This document shows, one piece after another, positions 1-7,631 of a DNA stretch of 62,172 bases. Each line of letters starts with the position of its first letter. Within the stretch, counting starts at the first letter, position 1. Below the pieces are notes generated by a model. That model had not been told where the DNA came from, did not search any database, and saw nothing but the letters and a program-made list of their open reading frames with translations. Both the position numbers and the translations under genes were made by a program. This DNA comes from an uncultured Eubacterium sp. (lineage in GTDB: Bacteria; Bacillota; Clostridia; Lachnospirales; Lachnospiraceae). The stretch covers positions 1 to 62,172 of the forward strand of contig CAJTMV010000022.1 of the NCBI GenBank assembly GCA_910577225.1, read 5' to 3'.

Positions 1-480
1 GGCGTGTGAGCCTCATGCCTAAGTCTGCGTAAGCGCTGGATTTCACCTCCGCTAAGAGCGCCCCTCGGATGTCCGCTCAGTCCCATGCCGCCCGCTCCAG
101 GCCCCCTTCCGGCGGTCACGCACACTGTTTTATAGCTGCTTTTAAGTGGATTGCTTTTAGTTGTTTAATCCCGATGTAATCAGATGCTGTGGATGGCAGA
201 CTGGCGCCTTTGACTGCATAAATACTAATTTCACCTCTGTGATAAAGTATCGTTTTTATGTCTTTTCAGTGTTTCTCTTCATATGCACTAATTTAGCTGA
301 AACCGTTTATAGAAAGAGATCGCTGAAAAAATCTTTTTTCTCTTCAGTGAAACATAATGTACAGATGTTTATCAATAAGGTTTTCTGTGTATTGTAGTTC
401 TGGTTGAATAATCCGAACTTTTTCTGTGTCCTTTATAAAGCAGTTTTAATAGAAATTTATTTTTAAGTTTTTGATATTTC
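1..480. other. Unassigned left end; no supported gene
   Basis: The first ~125 bases are clearly GC-rich and then switch abruptly to AT-rich DNA. On the minus strand bases ~126 to 1 stay open and could be the start or an inner part of an ORF running off the window, but I recognise no protein family and see no ribosome site. Bases 127-480 hold only short ORFs without ribosome sites or recognisable motifs. I do not assign a function; a relic of a mobile element or a structured RNA are both possible. Confidence 0.3.
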
Positions 481-496
481 ATACATCCATTTTTAA

Positions 497-670
497 GATG
501 CCGGGGTCAAAAGGTCATTGGCGTATAAATTGCCGTAATTGTTTTTCAATTGTACATTGTATCGCTTCTCTAATGTAATATATAATGTATAGATTTTTTG
601 TGTAAATGTACAAACGATTCTACAACAAATAATACAATTTATAAAGAACGGACCTTTTGACCCTGGCGTC
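497..670. mobile_element. MITE-like element, 174 bp
   Basis: Terminal inverted repeats of 20 bp lie at 497-516 and 651-670. They share the core GCCrGGGTCAAAAGGTC and differ at two positions. The element is flanked by a 7-bp direct repeat ATTTTTA (489-495 left, 671-677 right), as expected for a target-site duplication, although this AT-rich sequence has limited specificity. The interior is AT-rich and has no transposase, so any movement would need one in trans. The insertion sits at the 3' end of a minus-strand ORF relic. Confidence 0.7.
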
Positions 671-798
671 ATTTTTATTGATTTAACAATATCCCAAACA
701 GTCGTAATTCCCTGCATCTCCTGATTTATGGGTATTACAAAAAAGTTAGTGCATACATATGGGATTTCTTTCCTGACAAAGTTTCCATCTGTAAGCAA
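671..798 (-). pseudogene. ORF relic cut by the MITE
   Basis: A minus-strand frame from 798 to 671 reads like real protein (for example the stretch QEMQGITTVWDIVKSIK) and then runs into the MITE. If the MITE and one copy of the target repeat are removed, the frame reads through VKSIKM and reaches a TGA three codons later, so the insertion seems to have replaced the last residues of an older ORF. No clear start or ribosome site is seen upstream. I do not recognise the family, and the ORF may be chance. Confidence 0.25.
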
Positions 799-945
799 TA
801 GCGTCTCGGTATGCCAGGTTTTGCAAGTTTACAAAAACTAAAAACATATACATCTAAAAACAGCCGGTTCCGGGTTCCTGCCAGCGGTGACGGACACGTC
901 CGCGCAGCCACAATAAGATTTTTAATAGCATTCATCCGAAATAAG

Positions 946-954
946 TGCTATAAT
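946..954 (+). promoter_or_regulatory. Extended -10 promoter for the PF06541 gene
   Basis: A TGcTATAAT extended -10 element sits 32 bases upstream of the ATG at 986. No good -35 is seen at 17 bp, which extended -10 promoters tolerate. The transcript would start near 961 and include the GGAGG at 976-980. Confidence 0.55.
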
Positions 955-985
955 AATCCCTGTATCCATAATATTGGAGGTTTTT

Positions 986-1960
986 ATGCATATATCCACA
1001 CTGTTTATCTGGTTTATTTTATATAGTATCCTGGGATGGATTTACGAAACGGTCTATTGCAGTATCAAAGAGCTGAAATGGGACAATCGCGGTATGCTGA
1101 CAGGCCCGTATTGTCCTATTTATGGCGTTGGCGCGGTACTGGACGTTCTGCTCTGCGGCCGGCTGCCTAATGCCTGGTACGTTTTTTTTGCGTGTATGCT
1201 TGGTTCTGCCGTACTGGAATATATTACCTCTTATGCAACGGAGCGTATGTTTCATGCGGTCTGGTGGGACTACAGCCGGCTCCCGTTTAACCTGCACGGA
1301 CGTATCTGCCTGTTCTGTTCTCTTGGTTTCGGATTCGCCGGATGGATTGTTCTGTATGGTCTGCATCCTTATATGTCGCGCCTGACCGCGCCGCTTTCGA
1401 CTAATTTTCAGGAACTGCTGTCGCTGTTGTTTATGGCGGTTTTTGCTGCCGACTGTACGCTGACTGCCGACTCGCTGGCGAGAATCAACGTCAAGCTGGA
1501 AGCGACCATGCGTGCGATAGACTCCCAGATATCTGAAAAATACGACGCTTTTATTGAAAACGCAAGGCATAACATTTCCGAGGGCTTCGATACAATAAAG
1601 GGTAAGATTTCGTTTGAAGAATTCAAAGAACACCGGACGATCGAAGAAGTAAAGAAAACACTGCTTACCATGAACCGGCCGCAGACACGGGCGCTGCGTT
1701 CACTGGCAGCCTTCCGACACGTTTCTTACAGCGAGATTGGCAGCCGTATGAAGCATGCGCTTTCCTTTGGAAAAAAAGATCATCTGCAAAAAACCGAGAG
1801 CAGATTTCCTCATGAAGCACAAACCAGCAGAAAGGAAGAGGTCTGTCATGAAGCACAAACCAGCAGAAAGGAAGAGGTCTGTCATGAAACACAAACCAGC
1901 AGAAAGGAAGAGGTCTGTCATGAAACTAACCTTACAGGAACAAAAAGAAATAAAAAATGA
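986..1960 (+). CDS. PF06541-type membrane protein (putative ABC-transporter type IV family)
   Basis: The N-terminal half carries several hydrophobic segments and the family-typical stretches LGWIYETVYCSIK and GMLTGPYCPIYG, followed by an aromatic-rich WWDYS motif. This matches the family annotated as putative ABC transporter permease (PF06541), whose real role is unclear. The C-terminal ~150 residues are charged and probably cytoplasmic. The start is ATG 986, 5 nt after GGAGG; an in-frame TTG at 974 lies within the ribosome site and is not preferred. The last ~50 codons run through three 36-bp tandem repeats, giving the 12-residue unit HEAQTSRKEEVC, and overlap the next gene by 41 nt or more. 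The tail is thus dual-coding and likely dispensable for the fold. Confidence 0.8.
   Translation: MHISTLFIWFILYSILGWIYETVYCSIKELKWDNRGMLTGPYCPIYGVGAVLDVLLCGRLPNAWYVFFACMLGSAVLEYITSYATERMFHAVWWDYSRLPFNLHGRICLFCSLGFGFAGWIVLYGLHPYMSRLTAPLSTNFQELLSLLFMAVFAADCTLTADSLARINVKLEATMRAIDSQISEKYDAFIENARHNISEGFDTIKGKISFEEFKEHRTIEEVKKTLLTMNRPQTRALRSLAAFRHVSYSEIGSRMKHALSFGKKDHLQKTESRFPHEAQTSRKEEVCHEAQTSRKEEVCHETQTSRKEEVCHETNLTGTKRNKK
1811..1918 (+). repeat. 36-bp direct tandem repeat, three copies, dual-coding
   Basis: Three nearly identical 36-bp units lie at 1811-1846, 1847-1882 and 1883-1918, with a partial fourth start at 1919. Unit 3 differs by one base (GAA-ACA instead of GAA-GCA). Each unit encodes 12 residues in both used frames: the permease tail, and MKHKPAERKRSV in the HD-gene frame. 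Each unit carries AGGAAGAGG followed 6 nt later by the ATG of the next unit, so the ribosome site and start codon of the HD gene are multiplied. Confidence 0.92.
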
Positions 1961-2432
1961 TCTGCACGGACTGCTGCATACGCCGGAAACCGCTCTGATG
2001 AAACAATGCATCCAGCACGGCTGCGTCTCGACCTACGACCATGTACTAAGCGTTGTCCGGCTTAGTTTTTATCTGAACCGCAGACTGCGTCTCGGCGCGC
2101 CTTCCAGAGAGCTGGTACGCGGTGCGTTCCTGCATGATTTTTATCTGTACGACTGGCATGAAAACGGCTATATCGGCCGGCTGCACGGACTGCATCATCC
2201 TGCGATCGCATTAAAAAACGCTTCGATGCGATATCCTCTGACACCGACGGAACGCAATATAATTGAAACCCATATGTGGCCCCTGACACTGTTTCATATT
2301 CCAGGGTGCCGCGCGGCAGTAATCGTGTGCATTGCGGACAAAATCTGTTCTGCTTACGAAACTGTTTCGTACAGAATAAGACCGAAACATCATCCGTCAA
2401 ATGCTTTTTCTCATCATCCCAAAAGCCGTTAA
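1920..2432 (+). CDS. HD-domain phosphohydrolase family protein
   Basis: This 170-residue protein has an HD-type metal-binding pattern: a conserved His in YDHVLSVVRLS, the pair HD in GAFLHDFYLYDW, a downstream HGLHHP, and a late D in IADKICSAYE. Such proteins hydrolyse phosphoesters, but the substrate cannot be told. The ATG at 1920 gives MKLTLQEQKEI and has AGGAAGAGG 6 nt upstream. ATGs at 1848 and 1884 are in frame with equally good ribosome sites, so forms carrying one or two extra MKHKPAERKRSV units are possible. The gene overlaps the PF06541 gene, which suggests translational coupling and a joint role. It converges with the GH13 gene, with a 50-bp gap and no clear terminator. Confidence 0.8.
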   Translation: MKLTLQEQKEIKNDLHGLLHTPETALMKQCIQHGCVSTYDHVLSVVRLSFYLNRRLRLGAPSRELVRGAFLHDFYLYDWHENGYIGRLHGLHHPAIALKNASMRYPLTPTERNIIETHMWPLTLFHIPGCRAAVIVCIADKICSAYETVSYRIRPKHHPSNAFSHHPKSR

Positions 2433-2482
2433 ACGAATCATCTTTCGGTCATACCTTAAAATCTCTGTTGTCCGCAGTGCCG

Positions 2483-3871
2483 TTACTGCATCAGTCGTAT
2501 TAATTTTCCGCTGTTTGCCGGCAGTTCCAGACGCAGTACCTTGTCGTCGATCGGAAGCTGCTCACAGGCGGAAAGGTCCAGTCCCTTTCCGAACGCTTCT
2601 TCCCAGCAGATCTTTGCGTCGAGCACGTTTACTGCCTGTCTGACATACCCGGCCAGCGGAATCTCCAGCTGCACCGGCTGATCGCCGCAGCTGACCGCAA
2701 TCACCATCGCTTTCTTCCTCAGTACTCTGGCATATACAAACAGTTTTTCTGAAACCATCATCTCCTGATACTGTCCGAAAAACAACTCCGGAAACTGCTG
2801 GTTTGCACGCCCAAGCAGACAGTGCAGCCGGGTAACCGGATCCTGTTCATATGCATTCTTATAATCCGACAATTTCAGCTGCGATTTCTCTTCTTCATCC
2901 TCTTCTTCGTTCTGTTTTCCGGAACCGGTAAACTCAGAGCCGCAGTACAGTGCCGGAATTCCGTATAAAGTATACTGCAGCAATGCGATCAATTTACGAT
3001 GTTCCGGCTGATTTAATTTTTCATAAATATGCGAAACATCATGATTATCCACATATGTATACAGTTTGGCATATGGACATTGTTGATTTGTCTCCCGCAC
3101 AGACCTCGAAATCAACGGATAATCACCATTATTATGCGCCAGTACAAATTTCTTCTGCAGCTCGTTATTTGCAGCGCTATGCAGCATCTTATCGTTTACC
3201 CAGCGGTCGTATGCATCATCCATCAGTCCGCCCATCAGCCAGAAATCCGGTTTAGCCCTCTGCGCTACCTTCCTCAGATCCTTGATAAAATCATAATCGT
3301 TTTCATCCACTGCATCGATACGTATGCCGTCCAGATCAAATTCGCTGATCCAGTAACGCACCGTATCAAAATGGTAATCCTGCAGCCATGGACTCGTCAT
3401 ATTCAGTTTCACAAGCCGCTGATATCCGCCCCAGCTTTCATAGCTGAATCCATCGCCATATGAATTGTCGCTCATAAAATTTATATTTGAAAACCAGTCT
3501 TTATACGGCGATTTTTTTCTGTCTCTCTTTAAATTCTGAAAGGCAAAAAATCCACGTCCCACATGATTAAACACAGCGTCTGCAACTACATGCATTCCCA
3601 TATCATGACACTGCGCCACCCATTGTCTAAACTCTTCGTTTATTCCCAGCCTGTCGTCAATTTTATGATAATCAATAATTCCATGCCCATGCGTATCAGC
3701 CTTGAACACCGGCCCGATATGGATTGCATTGCAACCCATCTTTTTTGCATGAGCGGCCCATTCTGTCAATTCTGCAAAATGTGAGCCTTCTGTTTTCACG
3801 CCCTGCTGCTCACATCCGCACAGACTGAGCGGATGAATCTGGTAAAATACAGCACTGTCATACCAAGCCAT
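2483..3871 (-). CDS. GH13 alpha-amylase-family protein lacking the catalytic acid/base Glu
   Basis: This protein of 462 residues has the GH13 (beta/alpha)8 motifs in order: region I DAVFNH (about 98-103), region II GIRIDAVDE with the nucleophile candidate D186, and region IV YVDNHDVSH. Region III reads WLMGGLMDD, where the family has GE; the expected Glu is Gly215 (codon GGA at 3229-3227). No signal peptide is seen, so it would act in the cytosol. Overall features resemble the small maltogenic/neopullulanase-like GH13 proteins of Lachnospiraceae. The start ATG 3871 (MAWYDSAVFYQ) follows a GGAGAG; an in-frame ATG at 3898 is also possible. Without the Glu, normal alpha-glucan hydrolysis is unlikely, so it may bind sugar or be decaying. 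Confidence 0.85.
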   Translation of the reverse strand: MAWYDSAVFYQIHPLSLCGCEQQGVKTEGSHFAELTEWAAHAKKMGCNAIHIGPVFKADTHGHGIIDYHKIDDRLGINEEFRQWVAQCHDMGMHVVADAVFNHVGRGFFAFQNLKRDRKKSPYKDWFSNINFMSDNSYGDGFSYESWGGYQRLVKLNMTSPWLQDYHFDTVRYWISEFDLDGIRIDAVDENDYDFIKDLRKVAQRAKPDFWLMGGLMDDAYDRWVNDKMLHSAANNELQKKFVLAHNNGDYPLISRSVRETNQQCPYAKLYTYVDNHDVSHIYEKLNQPEHRKLIALLQYTLYGIPALYCGSEFTGSGKQNEEEDEEEKSQLKLSDYKNAYEQDPVTRLHCLLGRANQQFPELFFGQYQEMMVSEKLFVYARVLRKKAMVIAVSCGDQPVQLEIPLAGYVRQAVNVLDAKICWEEAFGKGLDLSACEQLPIDDKVLRLELPANSGKLIRLMQ

Positions 3872-3968
3872 CTTTATAAACTCTCCATTTCCTTTCATTT
3901 TTTGATCTTACAGTTCCATAATCATTCCGGATCGCTGCCTTTTCCGCCTTCCTGCCAAATGAACGGTT

Positions 3969-4436
3969 TCACGCAAACATGGAAACCGAACCGGTATGAC
4001 GCCCGTCGATCACATAATATGCCGCTTCATGCTCCTGCCGTATGTAAATTTCGATTTCATGCATTTTTTTACCAGCATGAATATTTGTATACTTTTCTAT
4101 GACACGCTCGATAATGCTGTCACAGTCGCACTGATGTCCTCTGTACTCGAAAATCAGTCTGTGCTTTACGCCGTTCATCCAGTTAATCTCTCCACTCAGG
4201 CTGCTTGCAGAAATATCACGATCGGAATCCCACAAATTTACAAAAGACTGAAATCCCCCGTTCACTACATAATATGCCCGCCCATCCTCTGGTTTGACAT
4301 ACACCTGAATATTCTGAACCGGAACCGAACATCTGCCGCTGGCTTCGCGATATGCTTTTTCTGCCAGCTTCGTCAGATTAATTTCCTTTTCATAATACTG
4401 CAAATACATGCGAAGCGTTGTATCTGAATTAACCAT
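3969..4436 (-). CDS. DUF6465-type protein with a duplicated core motif
   Basis: The 155-residue protein contains two similar halves: VYVKPEDGRAYYVVNG (about residues 45-60) and IYIRQEHEAAYYVIDG near the C-terminus. The pattern (hydrophobic-YVKPE-x-AAYYVVNG) is what I recall from DUF6465 proteins, which normally have one copy and are short. The first half is preceded by LTKLAEKAYREA, a typical helix of that family. The start ATG 4436 has GGAGGG 6 nt upstream. No membrane segment is seen and no function is known. It lies upstream of the GH13 gene in the same direction with a 97-bp gap. Confidence 0.6.
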   Translation of the reverse strand: MVNSDTTLRMYLQYYEKEINLTKLAEKAYREASGRCSVPVQNIQVYVKPEDGRAYYVVNGGFQSFVNLWDSDRDISASSLSGEINWMNGVKHRLIFEYRGHQCDCDSIIERVIEKYTNIHAGKKMHEIEIYIRQEHEAAYYVIDGRHTGSVSMFA

Positions 4437-4741
4437 CCCATTCCCTCCTGTCTGTTGCTTTGTGATACGTCGACTACTTTATGGTATATTTTAGTACATT
4501 CATTTCGATTTGTACACCCGATTTCTGCTTTTTTAAACAAAAAATTATGGTAACGACATGTTTTTTTTCCTTTTTCGCTATTTTGGGCAAAATCCGGGCA
4601 GCGTTTTTGGCGCTTTTTTCTATTAGGAAGTCTTGACTTTTTTTTTCATAGTGATAAACTTCTTTTGATAATAAATTCACAATAATTTTATCTTTTTTAT
4701 CTACATTTTACATTTTAAAAAGATTAGGAGGAATCAGTAAA
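4437..4741. other. Intergenic region between divergent genes
   Basis: This 305-bp AT-rich region separates the minus-strand DUF6465-type gene from the plus-strand transporter. Apart from the probable transporter promoter at 4633-4660 and the GGAGG ribosome site before 4742, I see no further element. Short minus-strand ORFs here look like chance. Confidence 0.5.
4633..4660 (+). promoter_or_regulatory. Probable sigma-A promoter of the transporter gene
   Basis: TTGACT (4633-4638) and TAAACT (4655-4660) are separated by 16 bp. The ATG follows at 4742 after AGGAGG. Confidence 0.45.
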
Positions 4742-6100
4742 ATGTTACTCGCACAAATTTTGGCAGCGGCTGTTTTTGTCATGATGTTTCTTATGATTGT
4801 CCTGGATAAGATCGAACGGCATTATGTGACGCTCGGCTGCGGTCTGCTGACGCTTGCCGTTGTATTCGGCATCGTTATGCAAAGTCCGGATGCAGTTTTG
4901 GAAACACTGAACCTGCGCAGTATCTTTACCCTGGATTTCTGGTATGCCGCCGGCGAATCTTCAGAATCATCGAGCGGTATCAACTGGGCAACCATTATCT
5001 TTATCGCCGGTATGATGGTTATGGTAGAAGGAATGGCAAAAGCTGGTTTTTTCCAATGGCTATGTATGCGCCTTGCAAAGCTGGTACATTACAAACCCGT
5101 TCCGCTGTTTCTCGCATTTATGATTATGTCCGCGTTTTTGGCCATGTTCATTGACAGCATCACAGTTATTCTGTTTTTGGCCGCCGTGACGGTAGAGCTG
5201 GCAAAATTGTTAAAATTTAACCCTGTCCCGATGATCCTGTCAGAAATCTTTTGTGCGAATCTGGGCGGTTCGGCAACGATGTGCGGTGATCCGCCGAATA
5301 TTATTATCGGAACTTCTTTAGGATATTCTTTTAGCGATTTTTTAACAAATACAGGACTTATGGCAGGTGTCAGTCTGTTCCTTGTCATCGGCTATTTCTA
5401 CCTCGTTTTTCACAAAGAACTGGAGGCAGCCGAAAAAAATGCCGTGGATACAAGTTCCATGCCGGATCCGAAAGATGCGATTAAAAATAAAAAAGATTTT
5501 ACGCTAAGCTGCATCATTTTTGCAGTTGCCGTCGTTATGCTTATTACGCATGCGCAGACAGGTCTGACGGTCGCATTTATCGGAACGGTCATTACGATCA
5601 TTACGCTGATTGCGTTTGCCAGATATGCGAAGGAACTGCTGTCCAAAGTAGATTATAAGACTCTGCTCTTTTTCATCGGCTTATTTATCGTTGTCGGCGG
5701 TCTGGAGCAGACTGGTATTCTGGAAATTATCGCCGGTTATATCGGTAAGGCAAGTAAAGGCAACCTAAAGCTGATGGTTGCGATCATTATCTGGGTATCT
5801 GCCATTGCAAGCGCATTTGTAGATAATATCCCGTTTGCAGCGACGATGATACCTGTGATTAAAAGCCTTGCCGCAACGCAGGGAGTCAGTCTGGAAACGC
5901 TTGCCTGGGCACTGTCTATGGGTACGGATATCGGCGGAAGCGGCACGCCGATCGGAGCATCCGCAAACGTCGTAGGCACTTCGGTAGCAGCCAAAAATGG
6001 TTATGTCATCGGATGGGGCTCCTACTGTAAATCGGCGGCGCCTGCAACGATCATTGTTGTTGCAATATCTATGGTAATTATCTTCATCCGATACTGTTAA
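4742..6100 (+). CDS. ArsB/NhaD/SLC13-type (ion transporter superfamily) permease
   Basis: This 452-residue integral membrane protein has about 11-12 hydrophobic segments. Two inverted-repeat signature regions of the ion-transporter superfamily are visible: GGSATMCGDPPNIIIGTS in the first half, and DNIPFAATMIPV plus GGSGTPIGASANVVG in the second. These match the ArsB/NhaD/P-protein group rather than classical CitM. The transported ion (Na+/H+, arsenite, or a dicarboxylate) cannot be decided; no ars genes are nearby. The start ATG 4742 follows AGGAGG. The next gene begins 22 bp downstream, so they form a two-gene operon. Confidence 0.85.
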   Translation: MLLAQILAAAVFVMMFLMIVLDKIERHYVTLGCGLLTLAVVFGIVMQSPDAVLETLNLRSIFTLDFWYAAGESSESSSGINWATIIFIAGMMVMVEGMAKAGFFQWLCMRLAKLVHYKPVPLFLAFMIMSAFLAMFIDSITVILFLAAVTVELAKLLKFNPVPMILSEIFCANLGGSATMCGDPPNIIIGTSLGYSFSDFLTNTGLMAGVSLFLVIGYFYLVFHKELEAAEKNAVDTSSMPDPKDAIKNKKDFTLSCIIFAVAVVMLITHAQTGLTVAFIGTVITIITLIAFARYAKELLSKVDYKTLLFFIGLFIVVGGLEQTGILEIIAGYIGKASKGNLKLMVAIIIWVSAIASAFVDNIPFAATMIPVIKSLAATQGVSLETLAWALSMGTDIGGSGTPIGASANVVGTSVAAKNGYVIGWGSYCKSAAPATIIVVAISMVIIFIRYC

Positions 6101-6122
6101 TGCATATAGAAAGGAGCTTATT

Positions 6123-6722
6123 ATGGCACAAACAATTATCTCAGTCAGTCGTGAATTTGGGAGCGGTGGTCATGTACTAGCCGAAAAAATTGCAAAAGAC
6201 CATAATCTGAAGTTTTACGACAGACACATTCTGGATGAGATCGCTACAGAAAATAATATGAAGGTAGAAGTTCTGGAAAAATACGATGAAAAACCGCGAA
6301 ATGCATTTCTCTCAAGAAGAGTCGGCGCTTTCTCCAATTCTATGGAAGAAATACTTGCTGAAATGCAGTTTAATTATATTCGTAAAAAAGCGGAGAGCGG
6401 CGAATCATTCGTAATCGTCGGCCGCTGTGCAGAAACGATATTAAGCGAACATCCGGGACTGATTTCGATCTTTGTGACAGGCGATGAGCTGGCCAAAATA
6501 GCCCGCATCAAAAGCGTTTATCAGCTTAGTGAATCCGATGCCATTGCGAAAATCCGACGCCATGACAAAAAACGGAAACAATACCATAACCGGCATTCCA
6601 GTTTCCGCTGGGGTGATTCCAGATACTACGACGTATGCATCAACAGCAGCAAACTGGGTCTGGAACGAACCGGAGCAGCACTGGAAAACTATATCAGAGA
6701 GCGCATCACCCAGATGCAGTAA
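6123..6722 (+). CDS. Cytidylate kinase-like family protein
   Basis: The 199-residue protein begins with ISVSREFGSGGHVLAEKIA, a variant P-loop typical of the cytidylate kinase-like family (PF13189), followed by FYDRHILDEIA and a VIVGRCAETIL strand. The C-terminal lid has the basic run RHDKKRKQYH and ends with DSRYYDVCINSSKLGLE, both common in this family. True CMP kinase activity is not established for the family. An AAAGGAG ribosome site lies just upstream. It is cotranscribed with the ion permease, and ends at the terminator at 6754-6797. Confidence 0.85.
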   Translation: MAQTIISVSREFGSGGHVLAEKIAKDHNLKFYDRHILDEIATENNMKVEVLEKYDEKPRNAFLSRRVGAFSNSMEEILAEMQFNYIRKKAESGESFVIVGRCAETILSEHPGLISIFVTGDELAKIARIKSVYQLSESDAIAKIRRHDKKRKQYHNRHSSFRWGDSRYYDVCINSSKLGLERTGAALENYIRERITQMQ

Positions 6723-6753
6723 ACGCAGCTGATCATTTCATCCTGATAAAAAG

Positions 6754-6797
6754 GCGCTGTCACACGAGATACTTTCTTTGTGCGACAGCGCATTTTT
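6754..6797. terminator. Bidirectional intrinsic terminator
   Basis: The arms GCGCTGTC (6755-6762) and GACAGCGC (6784-6791) pair, with further imperfect pairs toward the loop. T-runs follow on both sides, so it can serve the plus-strand kinase-like gene and the minus-strand DUF975 gene, which converge here. Confidence 0.8.
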
Positions 6798-6812
6798 ATT
6801 TATATGCGGATT

Positions 6813-7589
6813 TTATTTTTGAAAATAATAATTGTCATCCGGCTGCTCATATCCAAAACCCGGATGCGTCTTTTTCAGCGCCAGATACAGCGCCGCATTT
6901 GTCAGCATCTGGTAAGGTCCCGAATAAAAAATTCCGGTCAGTCCCAGCGTCAGTGCCGATAAGATGTTCCATCCAAAAAACGACAAATCCAGCACAAACG
7001 CCTCCCATTTATTCCCCATCATCATTTCACGGCTGATACGAAACGCTTCGTCCGAGGCCATGTCTGGATATTCCGCCATCAGATATGGAATCATCCGATA
7101 TTCATAAGACTTGACAACCCCCGGTATCACAAACAGCAGCGTCCATAAAGCGGTAAACAGGTTTTTTAAAAATATCGTTTTTACGACATTTCCATAACAG
7201 TTTTTAAATGCAAAAGCCATTTCCTGAAACTCCGGCTTTACACTGCGGGCCATAACCATATACCGCTTACATCCGACCTCGATCGGATGCATCACAAAAA
7301 TATTCAGCGCAATCATCAGAATCCACATACCAAGCACTGTTGCCAGGGCAAACCCCAGAAACGGATTTACAAAACCAACGATACGCTCTACGACCTCATA
7401 ACCGTCAGCTCCATAATACCCTTCTGCGTCCATCCACTCCCAGTCTCTTGCTGCATTCGCTGTACCGCTCTTGCCGGCACTGCCTCCCGACACTACTGCA
7501 TGTATAAACGCTACCAGCACAAACGGCCAGTAATTGAGCCGTATCAAAGATTTTGAATCTTCTTTTAACTCTATCCGGTTCCAAACCAT
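6813..7589 (-). CDS. DUF975 family membrane protein
   Basis: This 258-residue protein has the DUF975 pattern: an N-terminal helix followed by LNYWPFVLVAFIH, a long loop, then hydrophobic segments around 88-110 and 145-160 and a conserved region with VIPGVVKSYEYRMIPYLMAE and SREMMMGNKWEAF. It has about five to six predicted membrane segments. The function of the family is unknown. The start ATG 7589 has AAGGG upstream. It lies 42 bp behind lysC in the same direction, and likely ends the operon at the terminator at 6754-6797. Confidence 0.85.
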   Translation of the reverse strand: MVWNRIELKEDSKSLIRLNYWPFVLVAFIHAVVSGGSAGKSGTANAARDWEWMDAEGYYGADGYEVVERIVGFVNPFLGFALATVLGMWILMIALNIFVMHPIEVGCKRYMVMARSVKPEFQEMAFAFKNCYGNVVKTIFLKNLFTALWTLLFVIPGVVKSYEYRMIPYLMAEYPDMASDEAFRISREMMMGNKWEAFVLDLSFFGWNILSALTLGLTGIFYSGPYQMLTNAALYLALKKTHPGFGYEQPDDNYYFQK

Positions 7590-7631
7590 AGAATTCCCTT
7601 CTTTCTCAAAACACCGTTTTATTTACTGCTT

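Noticed and set aside
161..397. 78-codon plus-strand ORF
   Set aside because: It has no ribosome site, unusual Cys/Phe content and no recognisable motif.
1811..1918. CRISPR array
   Set aside because: The 36-bp units are directly adjacent without spacers, and lie within coding sequence.
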